Source: Phytomonospora sp040655735 (GTDB lineage: Bacteria > Actinomycetota > Actinomycetes > Mycobacteriales > Micromonosporaceae). From it: a DNA stretch of 64,000 bases. The position numbers and the translations under genes were made by a program. The notes below the pieces were generated by a model, which saw nothing but the letters and a program-made list of their open reading frames with translations, was not told the DNA's origin and searched no databases. Below, piece by piece: positions 58,638-64,000 of the stretch (position 1 is the first letter of the stretch; each line of letters starts with the position of its first letter). The DNA is taken from the NCBI RefSeq assembly GCF_040655735.1, contig NZ_JBFAKK010000002.1:708820-772819 (forward strand), read 5' to 3'.

Positions 58638-59225
58638 ATGCTGAGCAAGCTCGCCCGCAAACCGATCGCCCTGGGCGTCGCCGCCGTCGTGATCGTCGCC
58701 CTCGCCTTCGGGCTCTTCTGGTTCCAGCCGTGGAAGCTGTGGACCACCAACACCGTCGACGAGGAACTGCCCGTCGCGGCCGCCCCATCCGACAGCGCCG
58801 CGACCGCCTCCGACGGGACCACCCCCGACGGGCCCTCCACCGCCGACGACCCGACCATCGCCCACCTGCTCGCCGAAGGCGAGTTCATCACCCACGAGCA
58901 CGAGACCACCGGGACCGCCCAGCTCTTCCGGCAACCCGACGGGAAGGTCGTGCTCGCCCTGGCCGGGCTCAAGACCAGCGACGGGCCCGACCTGCGGGTA
59001 TGGATCACCGACCAGGCCGTCGAGAAGGACGCCTGGGACGTGTTCGACGACGGGTACTACGTCGAGCTGGGCGAGCTGAAGGGGAACAAGGGAGACCAGC
59101 TGTACGAGGTCCCCGAGGGAACGGACCTGACGAAGATCACCAGCGTCACGGTGTGGTGCAAACGCTTCAGCGTGTCCTTCGGTGCCGCTCTGCTCGCTTG
59201 GTCGGAGGCTGACGAAACCTCCTGA
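58638..59225 (+). CDS. Membrane-anchored DM13-domain protein
   Basis: 195 residues: transmembrane anchor (about 10-31, PIALGVAAVVIVALAFGLFWF), a Ser/Thr/Asp linker, then a DM13 domain (about 80-190) with GTAQLFRQPDGKVVLAL, GPDLRVWI and YVELGELKGNKGDQLYEVPE, ending VTVWCKRFSVSFGAA. DM13 domains are predicted electron-transfer or redox modules with a conserved Cys, here in WCKRF. The protein is predicted outside the cell. Possible partner of the adjacent thioredoxin is speculative. Confidence 0.87.
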   Translation: MLSKLARKPIALGVAAVVIVALAFGLFWFQPWKLWTTNTVDEELPVAAAPSDSAATASDGTTPDGPSTADDPTIAHLLAEGEFITHEHETTGTAQLFRQPDGKVVLALAGLKTSDGPDLRVWITDQAVEKDAWDVFDDGYYVELGELKGNKGDQLYEVPEGTDLTKITSVTVWCKRFSVSFGAALLAWSEADETS

Positions 59226-59345
59226 CAGGCATGGGATCGGGCTGCGGCACCTCCTCCGGTGCCGGGTCCCCGACGTCTGGTCACGCCTGAACTGGCGGGT
59301 GCCCGGCGTCGCCTGCCGGGTTCCCGGCGTTTGCGGGCACGCGAA

Positions 59346-59370
59346 GGGCCGGTGACCGAGGCACCGGCCC
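59346..59370 (-). terminator. Terminator of trxA
   Basis: GGGCCGGTG (59346-59354) pairs with 59362-59370, loop 7 bases, 22 bases after the trxA stop on the minus strand. No T run. Confidence 0.6.
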
Positions 59371-59391
59371 GAAGTCTCGCGCTCGCCGAAA

Positions 59392-59748
59392 CTACTGAGT
59401 TTCGACCTGCTTGCGGACCTCGTTCATGTCGAGGCCCTTGACCTTCTCGATGACGGCCTTCAGGCCGCTCTCGGGGAGGACGCCGGGCTGCGCGAACACC
59501 AGGATGCCGTCCCGGAACGCCATCACCGTGGGAATCGAGGTGATACCGGCGGCGCGGGAGAGGTCCTGCTCGGCCTCGGTGTCGACCTTGCCGAACACCA
59601 CGTCCGTGTGCTCCTCGCTGACCTTCTTGTAGGTCGGCGCGAAGCGCTTGCAGGGACCGCACCAGTCCGCCCAGAAGTCGACGAGGACGATTCCCTCCTC
59701 GCTGATCGCCTTCTCGAACGTCTCCTTGGTCAGGTCCACGGTCGCCAT
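59392..59748 (-). CDS. trxA: Thioredoxin
   Basis: 118 residues. Active site WCGPCK with C30 and C33, preceded by VLVDFWAD, and cis-proline in SIPTVMAFRDG. Reduces protein disulfides in the cytosol. ATG 59748; GGAGGACCC upstream. It is divergent from dhaK and convergent with the DM13 gene. Confidence 0.97.
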   Translation of the reverse strand: MATVDLTKETFEKAISEEGIVLVDFWADWCGPCKRFAPTYKKVSEEHTDVVFGKVDTEAEQDLSRAAGITSIPTVMAFRDGILVFAQPGVLPESGLKAVIEKVKGLDMNEVRKQVETQ

Positions 59749-59906
59749 GGGTCCTCCAGCTCGCTGGTCTCGCAGGTTACGCGACGGTTCATACCGTCCA
59801 CGGGTATCGAAACGACTTACCGTCCTCGACTATTCCACGCTACGCACGCCCAAGCCGAGGCCCACAGCCACTAGCGTGACAGGAACACGCCTGCTGCGAG
59901 GTGAAC

Positions 59907-60893
59907 GTGAAGAAGCTGATCAACAGCCCTGAGACCTTGCTCACCGATGCCCTCCACGGCTTCGCCGCCGCCCATCCGGGCCTCACCGTCGACCGTGACC
60001 TGCGCATCGTCACCAGACCCCCGACCCCTGGGAGGGTGTCCCTGGTCTCCGGTGGCGGCTCCGGTCACGAGCCGCTCCACGCCGGCTTCGTCGGCCACGG
60101 CATGCTCCACGCAGCCTGCCCCGGTGAGGTGTTCACCTCACCGGTCCCCGGCCAGATCCAGACCGCGACGACAGCCGTCGACGGCGGCGCCGGCGTTCTC
60201 CACGTCGTCAAGAACTACACCGGCGACGTCCTCAACTTCGCCCTGGCCGCCGAACTCGCCGAGGACGACGACATCGAGGTCGCCACCGTGATCGTCGACG
60301 ACGACGTGGCCGTGACCGACTCGACGCACACCGCCGGGCGTCGTGGGACGGGCGCCACGGTCTTCGTCGAGAAGATCGCCGGAGCCGCCGCCGAGGCCGG
60401 CGCCGGGCTGGCCGCCGTCGCCGAACTCGCGCGGGAGGTCAACGCGCGCTCGCGGTCGTACGGGGTGGCGCTGTCGGCCGGCACGGTCCCGGCTGTCGGG
60501 CGCCCGGGATTCGATCTCGGGCCCGCCGAGATGGAGTGGGGGGTCGGCATCCACGGTGAGCCGGGGCGCCGGCGGGGACCGGTCGCGACCGCGCGCGAGA
60601 TCGCCGCGGAGGCCCTGGCGGCGATCGACGACGACATGCCGCTGTCGGGGGAGGTCCTGGTGATGGTCAACGGCATGGGCGCGACCCCGCTCATCGAGCT
60701 GTACGCGATGTACGGCGAAGTGGAGAAGTGGCTCGCCGGGCGCGGGGTCGGCATCACCCGGCGGCTCGTCGGGAACTACGTGACCTCGCTCGACATGACC
60801 GGCTGCTCCATCACCGTCATGACCCTGACCTCGCGCCTGCTGGAACTGTGGGACGCGCCCGTCGAGACGCCCGCGCTGAGGTGGGGCCGATGA
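59907..60893 (+). CDS. dhaK: Dihydroxyacetone kinase subunit DhaK
   Basis: 328 residues, binds dihydroxyacetone covalently through H216 in VGIHGEPG (family His218 in E. coli). Other blocks: VSGGGSGHEPLHAGFVGHGM, LHVVKNYTGDVLNF and GATVFVEKIAGAAAE. GTG 59907 (MKKLINSPE) is preferred over 59901 because GAGG lies five bases before it and the family starts MKKLIN. Its stop overlaps the dhaL ATG. Confidence 0.95.
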   Translation: MKKLINSPETLLTDALHGFAAAHPGLTVDRDLRIVTRPPTPGRVSLVSGGGSGHEPLHAGFVGHGMLHAACPGEVFTSPVPGQIQTATTAVDGGAGVLHVVKNYTGDVLNFALAAELAEDDDIEVATVIVDDDVAVTDSTHTAGRRGTGATVFVEKIAGAAAEAGAGLAAVAELAREVNARSRSYGVALSAGTVPAVGRPGFDLGPAEMEWGVGIHGEPGRRRGPVATAREIAAEALAAIDDDMPLSGEVLVMVNGMGATPLIELYAMYGEVEKWLAGRGVGITRRLVGNYVTSLDMTGCSITVMTLTSRLLELWDAPVETPALRWGR

Positions 60894-61507
60894 CCACCGT
60901 CGACGCGCAACTCTGCGCGGCCTGGATCACGGGCGCGGCCGCGTTGGTCGCCGAGCACGAACGCGAACTCACCGAGCTCGACACCGCCGTCGGTGATGGC
61001 GACCACGGCCTCAACCTCCGGCGCGGCTTCGCGGCGGCCGCCACCGCCGTCGCCGACGCCGCCACACCCGCCGCCGTACTGAAGGCGGCCGGCGCGGCGC
61101 TCATCAACAGCACCGGAGGCGCGTCCGGGCCGCTGTACGGCACCTTCCTCCGCCGGGCGGGCAAGGCGCTCGGCGACGCCGAGACCGTCGGCTCCGGAGA
61201 GTTCGCCGCGGCGCTGGCCGCCGGACTCGACGGCGTGCGCGTCCTCGGGGGCGCCGCCGAGGGCGACAAGACCATGATCGACGCGCTGGGTCCTGCCGTC
61301 GCCGTGCTCGGCGGAGGCGGGGACCTGGCGACCGCGGCGCCGGCCGCGTACGAGGCCGCCGTCGCCGGACGCGACGCGACCGCGTCGATGGTCGCGCGCA
61401 AAGGCCGCGCGAGCTACCTCGGCGAACGCTCCGCCGGACACGTCGACCCGGGAGCGGCGACGACCGTGCTGCTGTTCGCGGCCCTGGCCCGGGCGGTGGG
61501 GCCGTGA
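60890..61507 (+). CDS. dhaL: Dihydroxyacetone kinase subunit DhaL
   Basis: 205 residues, the ADP-binding subunit that phosphorylates DHA held by DhaK. Catalytic Asp cluster DTAVGDGDHGLNLRRGF and nucleotide-binding STGGASGPLYG and GDKTMIDALGPA are present. ATG overlaps the dhaK stop. In PTS-dependent systems a DhaM subunit recharges ADP in DhaL; only a 27-codon ORF follows here. Confidence 0.95.
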   Translation: MTTVDAQLCAAWITGAAALVAEHERELTELDTAVGDGDHGLNLRRGFAAAATAVADAATPAAVLKAAGAALINSTGGASGPLYGTFLRRAGKALGDAETVGSGEFAAALAAGLDGVRVLGGAAEGDKTMIDALGPAVAVLGGGGDLATAAPAAYEAAVAGRDATASMVARKGRASYLGERSAGHVDPGAATTVLLFAALARAVGP

Positions 61508-61587
61508 GCGTCGGCGGCCCGCTGCTCGCCGACGGGGCCGCCGCCGTCGTCGGCGTGGCGGAGGCGTGGGCGTACCGAAAGTCGTAG
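61504..61587 (+). pseudogene. Possible remnant of dhaM
   Basis: An ORF of 27 codons (VSVGGPLLADGAAAVVGV..) starts with GTG overlapping the dhaL stop (GTGA), exactly where dhaM usually begins. The GPLLADGAAAVVGV phrase faintly resembles the DhaM ending GAPLVEGAVAAAV. It is too short for a PTS protein. Either a deleted dhaM or a chance ORF. 61588-61717 holds no gene. Confidence 0.35.
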
Positions 61588-61717
61588 ACGGACTCCGGCG
61601 GGTGGACGAGGCGCCCCTGATTAATCCCTGAGTCCGCGCTGGATTCCTTGCGCGGCAAGGGAATCCGGATACCTTTTAAGGGGCCGGCCACCCATCGTGC
61701 CCAGTCGGAGGGGTCTC

Positions 61718-62797
61718 ATGCGCATCCTCGTCCTCGGATCCGGCCCCGGCGCCTCGAACGCCAGGCGCCTCGCCCACGAACGCGGCCTGCGACTGGCGCG
61801 GCACGCCCTCGACTCCGTCACGTACATCGTCACCGACGACACCGTCAGCCCGCGCGACCCGAAGGTGGTCGCGGCCCGGGCGCTGGGTGTGCACGTGGTG
61901 CCCGACACCGAGTTCGTCAACCAGCCCGAGAACTGGCCGCCGCCCCGGCCGGTGGACGGCAGTGCGGTGGCTCCCATGGCGCACGGTGCGGGGCACGCCC
62001 GCACGCTCAGGCACTCGCATGGGCACGCGCATTCCCACGGGCATCGGCGTTCGGCGCAGGCGCAGCAGGCGATGGACTCGCTGTTCCGGGCGATCAACAA
62101 CGCCGACGCGTCGGGGATCCGGGAGGCGCTGCGGCAGTTCGTGTCGGTGGTGTGGGCGATCTCGCCGCTGCTGACGGCCGGGCTGAGCGCACCGATCATG
62201 TTCGGGCACGCCGCCGCGAAGCTGAAGTCGGTGGTCGCGGGGATCGCGGCCTTCGCCTACGCGGGGATGGCGATCGCCTACATCACCTTGTTCGCGATGG
62301 AGGGCCAGAACCTCGCCGACGGCGAGTACGGCAACGTGAACCCGATCGCGATGGTCTCCCTGTTCGCGCTGCTCTTCGGGAGCACCGCGCACGCCTTCAT
62401 GATCCGCAACAAGGTCTTCCCACCGCGCGCCGCCGACACCGAACGGCCCGCCCGCGTCGTCCCCACCGACGAGGCCGAGGCCCGGGTACTGGCCCGCCGC
62501 GAACGGCGGGTGCGGGCACGGCGGCTGCTGAAGGACGACCCGGCGATGGCCGACGAGCTGGGCATCGGGCGACCTGACCTGGAACTCGGTTACGACGACG
62601 GGGGACTCGTCGACGTCAACCACGCGCCGGCGGAGGTACTGGCGGCGATGCGGGGGATCGACGAGCGGACCGCCGAGCGGATCGTGGCGGTGCGGGAGCT
62701 GTCGGGGACCTTCGCGTCGACGGCGGAGCTGGTGGTCCGGGCCGACCTGGACCCCGAGGCGATGCGGCTGGTGGACGAGTACGCGGTCTACGGGTGA
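61718..62797 (+). CDS. BRCT-like / membrane / helix-hairpin-helix protein
   Basis: 359 residues. Residues 1-70 look like a BRCT domain (ILVLGSGPGASNARRLAHE, VTYIVTDDT, LGVHVVPDTEFV). A His-rich stretch follows (HSHGHAHSHGH, 99-109), then three transmembrane helices (about 141-163, 171-194, 209-229), a basic linker and a C-terminal HhH pair (about 296-345, LVDVNHAPAEVLAAMRGI, RIVAVRELSGTF) as in ComEA or DNA ligase. ATG 61718 has GGAGGGG upstream; GTG 61697 is alternative. A membrane protein with two DNA-linked domains is unusual; role unknown. Confidence 0.85.
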   Translation: MRILVLGSGPGASNARRLAHERGLRLARHALDSVTYIVTDDTVSPRDPKVVAARALGVHVVPDTEFVNQPENWPPPRPVDGSAVAPMAHGAGHARTLRHSHGHAHSHGHRRSAQAQQAMDSLFRAINNADASGIREALRQFVSVVWAISPLLTAGLSAPIMFGHAAAKLKSVVAGIAAFAYAGMAIAYITLFAMEGQNLADGEYGNVNPIAMVSLFALLFGSTAHAFMIRNKVFPPRAADTERPARVVPTDEAEARVLARRERRVRARRLLKDDPAMADELGIGRPDLELGYDDGGLVDVNHAPAEVLAAMRGIDERTAERIVAVRELSGTFASTAELVVRADLDPEAMRLVDEYAVYG

Positions 62798-62842
62798 GGT
62801 GTGGGCAGGGGCGGGAACGGGGCCGGGGACCTGGGGTGCCGG

Positions 62843-63679
62843 TCAGGTCAGGGGGAGTCGGTAGGAGTGTTCCTGACCGTATGAGGTGAAGCCGATGCGG
62901 CGCAGGATCGGGGAACTGGTGGAGACCCTGCCCTGGGTGAGGGCCATGGTGGCGTTGTGCTCGGTGGCGTACGCCAGGCGGGCGGCAACGAGGGCGCGGT
63001 AGACGCCCCGGCCGCGGTAGGGCTCCAGGACGCCGCCGCCCCAGAGCCGGGCCACACCGTCGACGATCTCAACGCCGGCGATCGCGGCGGGCACCTCGTC
63101 GAGGTAGGCGACCAGGGCGCCGCCGGTTCCGGCCGCGACGGTCTCGGCGTCGGCGGCGGCCCGCTGGGCGACGGCGTCGTCGGGGGCGGGTTCGCCACCG
63201 AAGGTGCGGATGCCGATCGTGTTGGCGTCACGCGCCACGGCAGGGGTCGTGCGCCAGAGGGTCTTGAGGCCGGGGACGTCGGGGGACTCCACGGGGGAGG
63301 GGAGGCCCATCGCGAGGATGTCGCCGGTGTCGACGAGCTGGGCGCCGCGGGCGACGAGGGCGTCGTCGAAGCCTTCGGGGGAACTGAGGCGGGCGTGGAC
63401 GTGGATCTCGGGGAGACCGAAGGTTCGGGCGTGGGCGACGACGTCGTCGAGGACGGCGCGGGCGGGGCGGGAGGAGCGGACCCACTGGAGCTGAAGGGGG
63501 TCGGGGAAGGGGGCGGGGAAGAGGGCGATGCGGTATTCGGGGGTCTCGGCGAGACGGGTGCCGGGAGGGTTGAGCACCCAGGCCTCAACGGCGGCGGCAA
63601 CGGCGGCCGGGGAGGGCGTGGGGGACGGGGTGGGGGAGGACATGGGGGACGGGGTGGGGGAGGACATGGGGGACGGCAT
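62843..63679 (-). CDS. GNAT-family N-acetyltransferase with repetitive N-terminus
   Basis: About 278 residues. The C-terminal GNAT part has VLEPYRGRGVYRALVAARL (acetyl-CoA loop) followed by LTQGRVSTSSPILRRIGF. The N-terminus is a PSPM/SSPTPSP repeat encoded by a 24-bp tandem DNA repeat, giving three possible ATG starts (63679, 63667, 63643) with no clear ribosome binding site. Substrate unknown. Start unresolved. Confidence 0.8.
   Translation of the reverse strand: MPSPMSSPTPSPMSSPTPSPTPSPAAVAAAVEAWVLNPPGTRLAETPEYRIALFPAPFPDPLQLQWVRSSRPARAVLDDVVAHARTFGLPEIHVHARLSSPEGFDDALVARGAQLVDTGDILAMGLPSPVESPDVPGLKTLWRTTPAVARDANTIGIRTFGGEPAPDDAVAQRAAADAETVAAGTGGALVAYLDEVPAAIAGVEIVDGVARLWGGGVLEPYRGRGVYRALVAARLAYATEHNATMALTQGRVSTSSPILRRIGFTSYGQEHSYRLPLT
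63620..63679. repeat. 24-bp tandem repeat at the GNAT start
   Basis: Two perfect copies of a 24-bp unit (63620-63643 and 63644-63667) plus a 12-base partial third (63668-63679). On the minus strand each unit ends in ATG and encodes eight residues, so unit gain or loss keeps the frame. Confidence 0.85.
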
Positions 63680-63885
63680 GGGGGGAGGGTACGTGGGGAG
63701 GGGGTGGTGCGAGGCGGGCAAGCCTCGCGGCCCGTCCGGCATGGCACGCGTGTGGCGGCTGCGTGAGCAGCCGCCGGGAGCCGTGGCCACTGGCTACCGG
63801 GCGCCGGGCGCCGGGCACGGGCCACCGGGCACCGGGCACGGGCACTGGCCGTGGGCCCCACGGCGCCGAGCCCAGGCCCACAACC

Positions 63886-64000
63886 GGGTCCAGGGACGGA
63901 GTCCTTGGCGGGGTCTGGGGCAGCGCCCCAGCAGGGTCCAGGGACGGAGTCCTTGGTGGGGGTCTGGGGGCGAAGCCACCCAGCGGGGGTGCTGGGGGCG
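63886..64000. repeat. Intergenic repeats at the window end
   Basis: GGGTCCAGGGACGGAGTCCTTGG occurs at 63886 and 63934, 48 bases apart, each followed by a GGTCTGGGG block and a GC-rich hairpin (TGGGGCAGCGCCCCA, 63916-63930). The second copy diverges and runs off the window. Upstream, 63780-63850 is a CCGGGCACCGGGCACGG low-complexity tract. The stretch 63680-64000 has no supported gene. Intergenic hairpin-forming repeats of this kind are common in actinomycetes. Confidence 0.7.

Overview
The window is chromosomal DNA of a very high G+C actinomycete. Supporting signs are a strongly GC-biased third codon position, frequent GTG/TTG starts, a Scr1/DUF397 regulator pair, an actinobacterial rplM-rpsI-glmM block, an ectABCD operon, and mfd next to a SurA-like lipoprotein and mazG. 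I cannot name the genus. The mix is closest to a Streptomyces/Micromonospora/Glycomyces-type actinomycete. No phage, insertion sequence or CRISPR array was seen.

Layout. 1-7.1 kb: a partial PlsC acyltransferase, a two-component system, a SHOCT protein, two tandem paralogues of unknown function, an orphan Imm21 immunity protein, an ABC-F ATPase and a lipoprotein. 7.2-13.7 kb: thiamine genes. A TPP riboswitch leads into thiE-thiO-thiS-thiG-tenI, and thiD-thiC follow. 13.7-16.5 kb: Scr1/DUF397 regulators, two tiny coupled WPCP proteins and an unknown. 16.7-19.2 kb: rplM, rpsI, glmM. 20.1-21.9 kb: a TROVE (Ro60-like) protein gene. Immediately upstream is an RNA whose tRNA-like domain is circularly permuted, with the T arm and 3' acceptor strand preceding the 5' acceptor strand and D arm. 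It is enclosed by a long bulged helix and ends in a T run. This is a YrlA-type Y RNA candidate and the most interesting item here.

22-28.5 kb: a CGNR regulator, a secreted protein, a 16-residue leader peptide in front of two tandem GNAT paralogues, membrane proteins and a class V aminotransferase. 28.6-42.7 kb: a surface-polysaccharide region. It holds an APS kinase (PAPS supply) with a degenerate ATP-sulfurylase domain, a GH26-like hydrolase, a chain-length protein with a destroyed P-loop, an O-antigen-ligase-like protein, a phosphotransferase, two sulfotransferases, a flippase, a methyltransferase and two glycosyltransferases. Together they suggest export of a sulfated glycan. A decayed Hsp70-like gene follows.

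44.5-47.8 kb: ectoine/hydroxyectoine synthesis. 47.9-54.2 kb: mazG, SurA-like lipoprotein, mfd and a YdjM-type membrane protein. 54.5-59.7 kb: lipoprotein, PEP carboxylase, DM13 protein and thioredoxin. 59.9-61.6 kb: dihydroxyacetone kinase dhaK-dhaL with a 27-codon ORF where dhaM would be. 61.7-64 kb: a BRCT-like/transmembrane/helix-hairpin-helix protein, a GNAT with an in-frame repeat at its start, and an intergenic repeat that runs off the window. Many operons end in long perfect hairpins, several without a T run.
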